Source of the DNA: Turneriella sp942492915
GTDB taxonomy: Bacteria; Spirochaetota; Leptospiria; Turneriellales; Turneriellaceae
Reading direction: 5' to 3'
Length of the DNA stretch: 64,000 bases
NCBI GenBank assembly: GCA_942492915.1
Contig: OW818662.1
Coordinates: 3,720,001-3,784,000, forward strand
How positions within the stretch are numbered: the first letter of the stretch is position 1; each line of letters opens with the position of its first letter. Under the pieces are notes generated by a model that was given only the letters and a program-made list of their open reading frames with translations, was not told the origin of the DNA and did not search any database. Both the position numbers and the translations under genes were made by a program. Below, in pieces: positions 1-8,294 of the stretch.

Positions 1-435
1 GTAGAGGTCGACAAGGTCTTGCACATGCGCAATGGGTGCGTTGCGTATGGCACAAAGTATTAATCTGACTGTCGCACCTTTGCCGGTCTCGATGCCCGAG
101 ACTACCGCTTCGGTCACCTGCTCAGGCGAATACTGGGTTCCGGTAAAGAGGTGCGGGCCGAAACGTGTTTCGAGATAGATGACTCCACCTTCTGACATGC
201 GACCCGGAAGTTTTGCCGCTTCATTGTAGAGAAAATCCAGGTCTTGTGCGATGTCGTAAAAAAAGAAAAAAACCGCGAGAAAATCCGTAAGAGTGTTACA
301 GTTTTCAGGTACCCGGCAACGTCTGGCGAATTCTGCGGCGTCGAGTTTTCCCTGGGGCAGATTGCGGCGCTGCGCTTCGCGGTAAAGCGCCCCAACGTCG
401 AACGCCCCGTCAAAATGATGGTGTAAGTCTATCAT
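1..435 (-). CDS. Adenosine deaminase family protein, N-terminal part (runs off the window edge)
   Basis: Reading the minus strand from an ATG at 435 gives 145 open codons to the window edge. The product begins MIDLHHHFDGAF, where the H-x-H pair (residues 5 and 7) followed by a DG is the first metal-binding motif of the adenosine/AMP deaminase family. Around residue 95 it has YLETRFGPHLFTG, matching the family's 'E-x-RF-x-P' strand. These enzymes hydrolyse adenosine to inosine in purine salvage. An in-frame stop lies just upstream, so 435 is the only good start; it lies 48 nt after the patatin gene and probably belongs to the same operon. The catalytic Glu and later His/Asp ligands lie outside the window, so adenosine versus another purine or aminodeoxyfutalosine substrate cannot be decided. 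The longer open frames overlapping it at 114-413 and 244-426 are shadows. Confidence 0.8.
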   Translation of the reverse strand, partial: MIDLHHHFDGAFDVGALYREAQRRNLPQGKLDAAEFARRCRVPENCNTLTDFLAVFFFFYDIAQDLDFLYNEAAKLPGRMSEGGVIYLETRFGPHLFTGTQYSPEQVTEAVVSGIETGKGATVRLILCAIRNAPIAHVQDLVDLY

Positions 436-483
436 GCAAAGCCTGCCCCGAACGCAGTCGAAAAGTTCAGCAGATTCATCATA

Positions 484-1380
484 TTACCTCAGCCGGTTGC
501 GGCGAATGAAATGTTGGGCTTCGTGATAACCCTGATCAAGCAGGCGCAGGATCTTTTTCTGATCGAACTCATATTGTTGCATCTCGAGCGGATGCTTCGG
601 CCGCAGCAGGAGCAATTTCTTCGCGCGGCGTTTCTTTGAATTCGTGGCGCGCAAAAGGGCATCATCAGCCTGACTGCGAAAAAAAATACTGAGCGTTCGC
701 AGGGCGATCTGCGCCGTACTGCTAAGGGCCTCTTTTGGGTACGCTTCGGGTTCCATGCTGATCGCGATGATGACATCGACCCTCTTGTTCTCGACGGCCT
801 CGATCGGCGTATTGCGCACAAGGCCCCCATCCATAAAAAGTTCGTGCCCGAGCTGAACCGGCGGAAAAACACCGGGCACTGCAGCAGAGGCGAGAATATA
901 TTGCCGCAATTCTGAATCGGTTTTTGCCTCGTGCCCCGAAAAGTAATGCAGCTTGCCGGTATTCAGGCTAATCGCCGCGCAGATGTATTCGCAGGCATTA
1001 TTTTGTAAGTCGCTGAGGCGTACGTGTTCTTCAACCAGCCTGCGCTGCAGCTGATCGGTCAGAAGCGAAGGGCTCGCAGAAAAAAAGAGTTTCGTAAAAG
1101 ATTGAATAGTGATCAGACGCTTTTGGTCTATCTCTTGCCAGAATTTCAGCATCGGACCGATATTGTGTGTGGCAGCCATGTAACCGTTGAGTGCGCCGAT
1201 AGAGCTGCCTGCGATACAGCGCACGTCGAGCCCTGCCTCAAAAAACGCTTTCAGGGCGCCCGCCTGATAAGCGCCTAGCGCCGCACCACCCGAGAGCACG
1301 AGTGCGTAACGGCGTGCAGGTGGCCTGCGTAAGGGTTTTTTCGCAGGGCGTCGAGGCTTCGTTTTGACAGTCTTCTTCAT
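484..1380 (-). CDS. Patatin-like phospholipase (RssA/YlbK type)
   Basis: A 298-residue protein with the patatin Ser-Asp dyad. After a basic N-terminal tail (residues 1-24, Lys/Arg/Pro-rich) come the oxyanion-hole glycine motif SGGAALGAYQAG (about 30-41), the nucleophile elbow GSSIG with Ser60, and the DGG motif with Asp184. Family members hydrolyse acyl esters of phospholipids. No signal peptide is visible, so it is probably cytoplasmic or peripherally membrane-bound, the basic tail being a possible membrane-binding segment. The start ATG overlaps the stop of the upstream ThiF-like gene by 4 nt (ATGA), indicating translational coupling. The actual lipid substrate is not predictable. Confidence 0.88.
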   Translation of the reverse strand: MKKTVKTKPRRPAKKPLRRPPARRYALVLSGGAALGAYQAGALKAFFEAGLDVRCIAGSSIGALNGYMAATHNIGPMLKFWQEIDQKRLITIQSFTKLFFSASPSLLTDQLQRRLVEEHVRLSDLQNNACEYICAAISLNTGKLHYFSGHEAKTDSELRQYILASAAVPGVFPPVQLGHELFMDGGLVRNTPIEAVENKRVDVIIAISMEPEAYPKEALSSTAQIALRTLSIFFRSQADDALLRATNSKKRRAKKLLLLRPKHPLEMQQYEFDQKKILRLLDQGYHEAQHFIRRNRLR

Positions 1381-2147
1381 TTACTTGCGACTTGGCACTC
1401 CAGCCTTTTTTTTATCTCTTTGCTTCGACAATTATTTTTCTCGAACAGCCATATTTGTCCCCGGGTGTGCGGTTCAAGCAACTCGTTTACGGAAATCTGA
1501 GCCACAGTCGCAGCGACAACCGCCGGAAACGTCGATAGAATGCCTTCGCTCGCACAGGTCGGCAGTTCATCGCCAACGACGCTGCCGAACACGCACGCGT
1601 AGCAGGCGGTATCGTGACCTGAGACCAGCATTGCATGTCCCTGCGATTTGCCCAGCGCGGCGATGATTGCCGGGCGTTTCGCCGTGAGCGCGAGCGCATT
1701 GACCATTAACTTTGTTTCGACGCTGTCGCTGCCCTCACAGACCAGATTTGCCTGCGCAATGAGATTCGCATCAGAAAAGTCGATTGGGCGCGCGTGAGCG
1801 ATCACGTCAACATGAGGATTCAGATCTCTCAGAGTTTCGGCAGCGACGACTGCCTTGTTTCGGCCGATCTGGCGTTCGCGAAAAAGGTATTGCCGACCGA
1901 GATTGGTCATTTCGATTTTATCTCCGTCAAAAATCTCAATGGTACCTATGCCTGACGCGGCCAGAAGGGGCAAGAGAGTTGTGCCGATGCCGCCGGCCCC
2001 GACGACGACCACGCGCGCCGCCTTCAGGCGCATCTGTGCGTCGCCGCCATAAAGCAAAATCTGTCGGCTGTAACGCTCGCGTTCGTCTCTGCTAAGGTTC
2101 AATTCTCTTTGGCTCAGTTCGAATGTTTGCGTATGATTGCGGCCCAC
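1377..2147 (-). CDS. ThiF/MoeB/HesA-family adenylyltransferase (E1-like)
   Basis: This 256-residue protein shows the E1-like fold: RYSRQ (about 27-31), the nucleotide-binding GAGGIG (about 51-56), the acidic strand end IFDGDKIEMTNLGRQ, and a CYAC zinc-type pair followed by a lone cysteine in LPTCASEG at the position of the ThiF catalytic cysteine. Such enzymes adenylate the C-terminal glycine of a small sulfur carrier (ThiS or MoaD) for thiamine or molybdopterin synthesis. The second zinc CxxC usual near the C-terminus is not seen; only isolated cysteines remain. No sulfur-carrier or thi/moa gene is nearby, so the partner is unknown. The frame overlaps the upstream gene by 34 nt; a TTG at 2102 behind an AAAGAGA sequence is an alternative start that would remove the overlap. 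Confidence 0.8.
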   Translation of the reverse strand: MGRNHTQTFELSQRELNLSRDERERYSRQILLYGGDAQMRLKAARVVVVGAGGIGTTLLPLLAASGIGTIEIFDGDKIEMTNLGRQYLFRERQIGRNKAVVAAETLRDLNPHVDVIAHARPIDFSDANLIAQANLVCEGSDSVETKLMVNALALTAKRPAIIAALGKSQGHAMLVSGHDTACYACVFGSVVGDELPTCASEGILSTFPAVVAATVAQISVNELLEPHTRGQIWLFEKNNCRSKEIKKRLECQVASK

Positions 2148-3136
2148 GAGCTCAGCAGCGTCTGCTGGCTTTCGATCAGCCGGTCTTTATCTACCGCTTC
2201 ACGGGCAAAGGCGACGACAAAAGCGATACGGGTAAACTTTTTCTTGCCGCTGACGGTAATCGGAGCAACAACGTAACAGTAGTGGCTCAGTCGTGAGCCT
2301 TTGTCGGTGTACAACAGACAGAACGCGTCATCTTTCTTGATGGTGTTGTCTTCGCCTTCGGGACGCCATGGGCCTTGCCGCGATAAGAATGATGAGATCG
2401 ACTTGCGATAGACGCGGTGCGCGAGCTCTGAATCGAGCGAAAGATCAGAGACTTCGTAGAAGATTTCCATCTCTGCAAGACCTGCAGCATCGGTGAACAG
2501 CGCTCGATTTTCACGGCGCGTCACTTCAACATAACCTGCCGGCATCGAGAGCGCAAGCAGCGCAGGTTCGCGCGTTTCATTTTCTTCGGTGAACACCCGC
2601 TTCTGAGCAAATAGTGGCGCAGACTTGAGCAACGGTGACTTATCGAGCGCCATCTTGCGAAATTCTTGCAGAAGCTTTAGTACGAGGCTGCGCGCGCGAT
2701 CACCATCTTCTGGCCTTCCGTGGCCTTCGGGCGCGCACAGGTCCATTGAGTAGCGATCGCGTGAGTGGTAGCCGCAAACGAGTGATTTCTGCTGGTTCTT
2801 TGTGTCACCTTTGATTCGGTAGAGACGACCTGAAGGCCATTTGTCGAGAGTTTCGGCTTTCAGATTTTCAGCCATCGTTTCAAAAATTTTCCCGGTGAGT
2901 TGCCATTCCAGAGTGCGCGTAACGGTACCCCGCAGAAAAAAATCGTCTGCCTTGCAGAGAAACGCGATGCGGCCCGCTTGAACGGTGAACTGTATGTTGC
3001 GAGGAACTTCTTCAGTGAGAGAAAAATTGCATTCGTGCGCGGCGGTTGCCGGTTTGTTATCTGTCGCCGCGCTGATTCTCAGACAAAAAAAAAGGAGGAG
3101 TGAAAACCACGCCCCCTTTCTTATAAAAACCGACAC
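2114..3136 (-). CDS. Secreted protein of unknown function
   Basis: A 340-residue protein with a clear N-terminal signal sequence (MSVFIRKGAWF, a Leu/Phe-rich core, then ISAAT, likely cleaved near residue 24), so it is probably periplasmic or outer-membrane associated. I recognise no domain. The mature part has few cysteines and an alternating hydrophobic/charged pattern suggesting beta structure, with a segment around residues 200-240 (GYVEVTRRENRALFTDAAGL) that reads like the fold of small lipid- or surface-associated proteins. It starts 3 nt after the HEAT-repeat gene and overlaps the ThiF-like gene, so it is a mid-operon gene, probably made with its neighbours. Function not assigned. Confidence 0.7.
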   Translation of the reverse strand: MSVFIRKGAWFSLLLFFCLRISAATDNKPATAAHECNFSLTEEVPRNIQFTVQAGRIAFLCKADDFFLRGTVTRTLEWQLTGKIFETMAENLKAETLDKWPSGRLYRIKGDTKNQQKSLVCGYHSRDRYSMDLCAPEGHGRPEDGDRARSLVLKLLQEFRKMALDKSPLLKSAPLFAQKRVFTEENETREPALLALSMPAGYVEVTRRENRALFTDAAGLAEMEIFYEVSDLSLDSELAHRVYRKSISSFLSRQGPWRPEGEDNTIKKDDAFCLLYTDKGSRLSHYCYVVAPITVSGKKKFTRIAFVVAFAREAVDKDRLIESQQTLLSSWAAIIRKHSN

Positions 3137-3139
3137 GAA

Positions 3140-3670
3140 TTATTTTGGTGCGTCAGCCGGTTTTGCGTCGGCAGGTTTAGCATCTGCCGGCTTGCTTTCG
3201 GCGGCAGCTTCAGCGCCCTCTTTCTTTGGTACGATCTTACGTATGCGCGCTACTATGTCGGTTATATAGATGTCTGACTTCTTGTTGGTCTCGCAAAATT
3301 CGACTGCCTTCAGTAGGTCTGCGTTGTCGGTATCTTTCAGATTGAGAATCGCCAGCAGGCCGGTATAGACCACCTGGTTATCCTGATCGGCTTCGATCGA
3401 TTCTTTCAGCAGGGTTGTCGGACGGCCCTTGGTGTCCATGCGGCCCAGCGCAGAGGCTGCGGCGATACGCACGCCCGCGCTGCGGTTACTTTTCACAACT
3501 TCACCCAGCGGCTCAATAGCGTCTTTTACGGCATCGTTGCCCAGATATTGCGCGGCTGCAATCGCCACGCCATCGTCTGCCGACTTGAGATCGGCGATAT
3601 ATTCGGCTTTTTCTTTCGCTGCAATCGCCAGCATGGGCGCAAGAAGTAACAGCAATGCAATTTTTTTCAT
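3140..3670 (-). CDS. Exported HEAT-repeat protein with Ala/Pro/Lys-rich tail
   Basis: A 176-residue protein that begins with a signal peptide (MKKIALLLLLAPMLAIAA). Residues about 25-135 contain helical pairs of the HEAT/PBS-lyase type (for example VRIAAASALGRM and DDGVAIAAAQYLGN), the kind of scaffold that mediates protein-protein contacts. The last 20 residues are three KPADA-type repeats, a flexible tail encoded by imperfect 15-nt tandem repeats at about 3142-3190. A good ribosome-binding site (AGGGAGA) lies before the ATG at 3670. It is the first gene of the minus-strand operon running to the adenosine deaminase gene, only 3 nt from the next gene. Partner unknown. Confidence 0.78.
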   Translation of the reverse strand: MKKIALLLLLAPMLAIAAKEKAEYIADLKSADDGVAIAAAQYLGNDAVKDAIEPLGEVVKSNRSAGVRIAAASALGRMDTKGRPTTLLKESIEADQDNQVVYTGLLAILNLKDTDNADLLKAVEFCETNKKSDIYITDIVARIRKIVPKKEGAEAAAESKPADAKPADAKPADAPK

Positions 3671-3694
3671 GGTTAGATTCTCCCTTAGGACTAC

Positions 3695-3741
3695 TCTGGC
3701 ATATTCGTTTTGGCGCTCTGCGCAAACACGAATATGCCAGA
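3695..3741. terminator. Long bidirectional hairpin without T-tract
   Basis: A 13-bp perfect outer stem (3695-3707 with 3729-3741, TCTGGCATATTCG and its complement) encloses a second short GCGC stem. It fills the 87-nt gap between the end of the polyprenyl synthase gene and the start of the HEAT-protein gene. There is no run of T on either side, so it is not a textbook Rho-independent terminator; it may block transcription from upstream or protect an mRNA 3' end. Confidence 0.55.
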
Positions 3742-3757
3742 CCTACAGCATTACGGT

Positions 3758-4744
3758 TTACGGAGCAGCTACGGCAAGAATTTTTTGAAACTCAGAGCGA
3801 ATGCGCTCGCGCGGTTCTTTCTCGGGCAGCCGGTCGAGCCCCTGCAGAATTTCGCGTTGCATTTTGGTCAGGTCTTGTGCACATCTCTCGGCGATACGGT
3901 ATTTCTGCATCAAGGCCATAATTTCAGCTTCAGGCAAGGGAACGCCCGCAGCTGAGGACTTCCATAGCTGGGTCAGTCGCGTTTTTTCATTTTTGGCAGC
4001 TGCTTTGAGCAGGTGGTGCAGGGGAGGCGTAACGATGCCGTTGCTGAAATCCTGCAGGCCGCGCTTTTTGAGCCTTGCGGCGTCGAAATAGTCCAGGTAG
4101 TCGTCGCGCTGCTGGAAAAAACGGCCAAAGGTCTGGCCGAGGGCGGCCGTCTCTGATCGGTAAAAATCCTCATTTTTCTGCATTATCGCAACGAGTGCAC
4201 CGGCTGCACGAAAGAGCACCGCGGTTTTACCATCAACGACCGCAGCGTGGGTTTTTGGCGTCGTTTTCAGGTCGAACAGGTGCTGCATCTGCAGCAGCTC
4301 TGCGATGGCAAGGGCGCTGACAGCGTCGGTGAAGACCGTCAGATAATCAGCGTTCTTCAGAGTATTGAGGTATTTGAGGCCGGACCCGAGCAAATGGTCC
4401 CCACCGAGTATCACGGTCTTGTTGCCAAAGAGTTTTGCTCCCGTGGGCTTCGAACGCCGTTCGTCCGCGCCGTCGACCACATCGTCGTGCAGCAGGCTCG
4501 CCGCGTGGATAATCTCGAGCAGCGCACCGAGGCGAATGAGTTCGTCGCCGTCGAGCCGGTAAGCTTTGCCCAGATAATAAAGAAACAGAGGTCTGATACG
4601 TTTGCCACCGCTTGCGACAACATAGCGCCGCAATTTTTTCAAGATCGGCAGCTCGCCGCCCAGAATCTTGTCGATAGTGCTGTTGGTTTTATTAATGACA
4701 AGGGACGGCGTGAGTAGCCGTCCCTTTGAAAGGGAGAGAATCAA
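3758..4744 (-). CDS. Polyprenyl diphosphate synthase (trans-isoprenyl transferase)
   Basis: The protein has the landmarks of trans-prenyl synthases: GGKRIRP (about 47-53), the first Asp-rich motif HDDVVDGADERR (about 90-101), and the second Asp-rich motif QRDDYLDY (about 220). These condense isopentenyl diphosphate onto an allylic primer to make the side chain of quinones or related lipids. The second motif is preceded by QQR rather than the usual Q-x-x, a modest divergence. The start is uncertain: the frame opens at a TTG at 4744 without an evident ribosome-binding site, the first 15 codons contain a perfect 10-bp hairpin, and no ATG, GTG or TTG follows until inside the conserved core. It starts 11 nt after the SPFH gene. 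Confidence 0.85.
   Translation of the reverse strand: MILSLSKGRLLTPSLVINKTNSTIDKILGGELPILKKLRRYVVASGGKRIRPLFLYYLGKAYRLDGDELIRLGALLEIIHAASLLHDDVVDGADERRSKPTGAKLFGNKTVILGGDHLLGSGLKYLNTLKNADYLTVFTDAVSALAIAELLQMQHLFDLKTTPKTHAAVVDGKTAVLFRAAGALVAIMQKNEDFYRSETAALGQTFGRFFQQRDDYLDYFDAARLKKRGLQDFSNGIVTPPLHHLLKAAAKNEKTRLTQLWKSSAAGVPLPEAEIMALMQKYRIAERCAQDLTKMQREILQGLDRLPEKEPRERIRSEFQKILAVAAP
4700..4726 (-). terminator. Perfect hairpin inside the first codons of the polyprenyl synthase gene
   Basis: Arms 4700-4709 and 4717-4726 (AAGGGACGGC and its complement) with a 7-nt loop. On the minus strand it lies between the stop of the SPFH gene (4756) and the conserved part of the synthase, so it could be a terminator or attenuator of the SPFH transcript or a structure controlling synthase translation. 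The following T-tract is weak. Confidence 0.45.
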
Positions 4745-4755
4745 GGGGACGATAA

Positions 4756-5757
4756 TTACAACGAATCGAGAATCTTCGCCTTTTTCGCGTTGAATTCGTC
4801 TTGCGTGATCAGTCCCTGATCGAGCATGCCTTTGAGCTTCTGAATTTTTGCAGCCGGATCGTCAGCCGCGGGAGCTGCCTGTTGCTGCTGGCCACCCATG
4901 CCGCCGCCCATCTGGCCCATCATGTTGCCCATCATCTGGCCCATGCCCATGCCCATACCTGCCTGCATCATGCCGCCGCCAGAACCTTCGTTCTTCGCTG
5001 CAGCTTCGCCGATGTCGAGCATGCGCTTCTGCGCGTACGCGTCGCCGAGAATATTCATCTGCGCTTTGTCGCCTTTCGCTTTGACGATCGCCTGATAGCC
5101 CGGGTCGTCTTGCGGAATATTGAGCGATTCAATTTCAAACTGCTCAACAGCCAGGCCAAACCGCTCAAATTTTTTCTGCAGCAGTGGTCTGAAAGCTTCT
5201 TCGATTTTGCTGCGCTGCGTGTTGATGCGAATGATATCGATGTTCTGTTCGTGCACAACCTGCGACAGCATCTCTTCGATATCAGACACGATCGTGCTGA
5301 GCATCAGGTCTTGAATGCTTTCGGTCGTTGTTTTGCCCTGTGTGCCGATAACTTCTTTCACGAACACGCGGGTGTCTGCTATACGCACACCGTAGACGCC
5401 GAATGCGCGCAGGTTTGTCAAAATACCGAATTTCGGGTCTTCAATCTGGATCGGGGTTTTAGTGCCCCAGCCGATGCCCTGAAAGATGCGCTTCGAGATG
5501 AACCAGACTTCAGCCGCAAAGGGAGTGTCGCCGCCGAAGGCCATGTTGACGAATTTCTCGAGCAGGGGAATGTTGTTAGATTTCAGCGTGTACGTGCCAG
5601 GCCCGAACAGGTCATGGCATTGGCCGCCCTTGAAGAAGAGCGCCTCTTGCGATTCAGCTACAATGAGCTGTGCGCCCCAGGTAATGCCTTCGTCGGGAAA
5701 CTTCCACGCGATGTCATCTGCACCACCGTTGAATTTTAATCTGTCTACTATTGCCAT
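4756..5757 (-). CDS. SPFH-domain protein with SHOCT tail (YdjI-like)
   Basis: A 333-residue soluble protein. Residues about 25-230 form an SPFH/band-7-like domain of the virion-core/YdjI type (WGAQLIVAESQEALFFKGG near the start). A Gly/Met-rich low-complexity segment follows (about 260-290, repeated GMGMGQMMG-type units), then a short SHOCT motif at the end (IQKLKGMLDQGLITQDEFNAKKAKIL), a module often found at the C-terminus of oligomerising proteins. Homologues associate with membrane stress or phage-shock-like systems, but no such partner is in the window. There is a strong AGGAG site before the ATG. It is probably the promoter-proximal gene of the minus-strand run, facing the divergent PLC gene across 267 nt. 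Confidence 0.85.
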   Translation of the reverse strand: MAIVDRLKFNGGADDIAWKFPDEGITWGAQLIVAESQEALFFKGGQCHDLFGPGTYTLKSNNIPLLEKFVNMAFGGDTPFAAEVWFISKRIFQGIGWGTKTPIQIEDPKFGILTNLRAFGVYGVRIADTRVFVKEVIGTQGKTTTESIQDLMLSTIVSDIEEMLSQVVHEQNIDIIRINTQRSKIEEAFRPLLQKKFERFGLAVEQFEIESLNIPQDDPGYQAIVKAKGDKAQMNILGDAYAQKRMLDIGEAAAKNEGSGGGMMQAGMGMGMGQMMGNMMGQMGGGMGGQQQQAAPAADDPAAKIQKLKGMLDQGLITQDEFNAKKAKILDSL

Positions 5758-6024
5758 GTTTTATTCTCCTGTCTGAGCAGTCTTACAAGACCATATAACA
5801 ATAACCTCGTGGCCCTGCCAATATTTTTTGAATGAACAGGTTAATTGCTGCGGTTTTTGTCGCGGTGCCAAAAAAAAGTGACGATTTTTGACGTTTTGTT
5901 CAATCATTGCCGGCACTTTTTGTCGATTTCCGTTGACGGACTGACTGTGGCAGTTTGCGTCCGCGACGGGATACCTGGTTTCGTCGGGTACACCGCATCA
6001 GTTTGTGAGGGAGTTTAAAAGAGT

Positions 6025-7308
6025 ATGAGAAGAAGCAGAGGTGGTCTATTTATGCTGGCGCTCGTCGCCGCAATACTCGCAATCCATGGTTCGAGCAGCA
6101 AACCCAAACCCGAATCGCCGGTCGATGTGTACCAGCGTTCATGGGAAAAAAATGCGCTGGCGCAGCAAAGAATGCTCGAAGCTAACCTTCCTTTAAAAGA
6201 CAGTACGTTTTTGCACACGCATAACACTTACAATTCTGCAGCCTATACGACTGCCTTCAGCTATATTGATCCGAACCACAACTTTTCGATCAATGACCAG
6301 TTACGCATGGACATGCGCGCGATCGAATTTGATGTGCACTGGTATTTCAGCATGGATGGCTGGCCGTGGGAATGGGGCAACAGACCGCTGTTGTGCCACG
6401 GCCAGAACAATCATGTCGGTTGCAGCGCCTACGATCGCCACCTCTCGAAGGGTGTGGCAGAACTCAATTCGTTTATTCGCGCAAATCGCTCTGAGGTCGT
6501 CATTCTCTACATCGAAGAACACCTCGACGGCAACTACCAGGCTGCGCTCAACGTGCTGAAATCTGCTTTCGGTGACCTGATCTATCGCCCGAGCACAACC
6601 TGTCAGGACGCCCCGGTTAACGTCTCGCGCCAGCAGGTGCTGAACGCCGGGAAGAATATCATTCTCTGGAGTGGCAGCTGCGGCACCGGGGAATGGCAGA
6701 GCTGGGTCTACTTGAAGAACAATGCGGTGCCCGAGTCTAATGTTTCGAAATTTACTTCTTATCCAGATTGCGGTTCGGCTGCGATCAGTGCGGATGCATA
6801 CGCGAACAAAATGGTGCGCTTCTATGAAGACCGGACGCGCCTCACTGCATGGTTTGGCGGCGGTTCTGGCAAAACAACCACTGTAAATATACCTGAAATG
6901 CTCAAGTGCGGCGTCAATCTGCCCGGTTATGACATGGTCAGCCCAAATGACGGACGCCTCGCGGCGGCCGTCTTCTCATGGGCGCCAGGCGAACCGAACA
7001 ACTATGCCAATAATGAAGACTGCGTGATGCAATATTCGAATGGCCGCTGGAACGACGCCAATTGCTCGAACCGCTACCGTTTTGCCTGCGTCAATGCCGC
7101 GGGTGCATGGCGCGTTTCAAACGCCGCGGGCGCGCAGGCAGACGGTGCGTCGGTCTGCAGCAGCGAAACCGCGGGTGTGTACCAGTTTGCGGTTCCCCGC
7201 AACGGACAGCAGAACCAACGTCTGGTCGAAGCCAAGCGGGCTGCCAATGTGGGTGATGTCTGGGTGCGTCTGAACGATCGCGCGACAGAAGGCCGTTGGG
7301 CAGAATAG
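6025..7308 (+). CDS. Secreted PLC-X-type phosphodiesterase with C-type-lectin-like C-terminus
   Basis: A 427-residue protein with an N-terminal hydrophobic segment (about 8-22) that serves as signal peptide or anchor. Residues about 55-310 resemble the PI-PLC X / GDPD TIM barrel: FLHTHNTYNS holds the first catalytic His, MRAIEFDVHW and LLCHGQ the next catalytic positions, and CGVNLPGYDMVSPNDGR the usual barrel end. From about 315 it changes to SWAPGEPNNYANNEDCVMQ ... GRWNDANCSNRYRFACV, whose EPN and WND motifs and cysteines match the calcium/sugar site of C-type lectin folds. The protein stops abruptly after a second lectin-like segment (VWVRLNDRATEGRW), which may be a truncated repeat. Substrate unknown; a surface phosphodiester-lipid hydrolase is likely. 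A lipase-chaperone-like gene follows. Confidence 0.75.
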   Translation: MRRSRGGLFMLALVAAILAIHGSSSKPKPESPVDVYQRSWEKNALAQQRMLEANLPLKDSTFLHTHNTYNSAAYTTAFSYIDPNHNFSINDQLRMDMRAIEFDVHWYFSMDGWPWEWGNRPLLCHGQNNHVGCSAYDRHLSKGVAELNSFIRANRSEVVILYIEEHLDGNYQAALNVLKSAFGDLIYRPSTTCQDAPVNVSRQQVLNAGKNIILWSGSCGTGEWQSWVYLKNNAVPESNVSKFTSYPDCGSAAISADAYANKMVRFYEDRTRLTAWFGGGSGKTTTVNIPEMLKCGVNLPGYDMVSPNDGRLAAAVFSWAPGEPNNYANNEDCVMQYSNGRWNDANCSNRYRFACVNAAGAWRVSNAAGAQADGASVCSSETAGVYQFAVPRNGQQNQRLVEAKRAANVGDVWVRLNDRATEGRWAE

Positions 7309-7324
7309 CCTGACATAGAGTTCA

Positions 7325-7347
7325 TTGGGGTAGCGTAGCTACCCCAA
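7325..7347 (+). terminator. Perfect hairpin after the PLC gene
   Basis: Arms 7325-7334 and 7338-7347 (TTGGGGTAGC and its complement) with a 3-nt loop, placed 17 nt after the PLC stop and 18 nt before the next start. It is followed by AATTCTCTG rather than a T-run, so termination would be partial or of a different type. Confidence 0.55.
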
Positions 7348-7364
7348 ATTCTCTGAACATCCTT

Positions 7365-8294
7365 ATGGAAATTCTGAAACGCTATCGCTGGCCGGTCTTG
7401 ATGGTAATTGCGGCACTGCTTGGGTACAGGCTGTTTTTCAGTAATTCAGGTGCGGCGGTCAAAACAGTGGCGCCGGGCATCGAACGCTTTCCGTACCCGA
7501 CGGACAGGTTGGCTGAATCTCAAGGTGAATATATTCTCAAAGACGTGCAAGAGGGCAAGATAGACCTCGCGCTCGAGCTCGTGCGGCTGCGCCGTGACTG
7601 TGACGGTGAGTTGGATGAAGCCGCGTGCAATGACAAAATTCGTCGTCTGATTCAAGACCTGCCAGGCAAAGACAAGGGCCGCCTGCTTGAACTCTTCGAA
7701 CAGTACCTGCAGTTTGAAGAAAAGATGCGGCAGAATCTGCCGGCCAATTTCGCGCAGCTCAGCAACGCCGAAAAGTATAAACTGATGAAAAAGGCGCGGC
7801 GTGATTTTTTTGGCGAATCCAATGCGAACCTGCTGTTTGGCCTCGAAGAGGCGCGTATTTCTCTGCAAGACGAGCAGGCGAAATTCAGCTCTCCCGAATA
7901 TGCAAACCTGACAATCGACGAGCGTGTGCGGCTCTATGGTGACAGAAAAAAAGATATACTAGGCCCATATTTTCAATCGACGCTCGAGCGAGAACCACCG
8001 GATATCAAATACGGTACCGAGCTGATGCTGTGGCAGGCCGACATGGCGCGCATGAACGATATCGAGCGCGCGAAGGCTGTGGCAGACCTCCGAGTAAAAC
8101 ATTTCGGCCCGGTCGAGGCACAGCGTCTCGAACAGCAGGAAAAACAGTTGCTGCAGGCAGACGCCGAAGCACTCGGGAAAATGGACCAGTTTCTTGCTGC
8201 AGAAAAAGAATACATTCGCGATAATCCCGCGCAGAGCGATGAAGAGCGCCGGGCGGGAATCGAAGCGCTAAGGCAGAAATATGTCGGAAAATAA
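7365..8294 (+). CDS. Lipase secretion chaperone-like protein (Lif/LipB foldase family)
   Basis: A 309-residue protein with one N-terminal membrane anchor (about residues 9-26, WPVLMVIAALLGYRLFF) and a long, charged, alpha-helical body. The arrangement anchor, linker and extended helices, plus the segment ARRDFFGESNANLLFGLEEAR (about 145-165), resemble the lipase-specific foldases that fold secreted lipases in the periplasm. The diagnostic RxxFDY motif of the first mini-domain is not obvious, so the assignment is by general pattern. Its position right after a secreted phosphodiesterase suggests that protein as client, by analogy with lipase-foldase pairs; this is inference. It overlaps the CBS gene by 14 nt. 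Confidence 0.6.
   Translation: MEILKRYRWPVLMVIAALLGYRLFFSNSGAAVKTVAPGIERFPYPTDRLAESQGEYILKDVQEGKIDLALELVRLRRDCDGELDEAACNDKIRRLIQDLPGKDKGRLLELFEQYLQFEEKMRQNLPANFAQLSNAEKYKLMKKARRDFFGESNANLLFGLEEARISLQDEQAKFSSPEYANLTIDERVRLYGDRKKDILGPYFQSTLEREPPDIKYGTELMLWQADMARMNDIERAKAVADLRVKHFGPVEAQRLEQQEKQLLQADAEALGKMDQFLAAEKEYIRDNPAQSDEERRAGIEALRQKYVGK

Noticed and set aside
4801..5739. A 312-codon His/Arg-rich open frame on the plus strand
   Set aside because: It is antisense to the SPFH gene, which has a good ribosome site and recognisable domains; the His-rich composition reflects the complement of Met/Gly codons.
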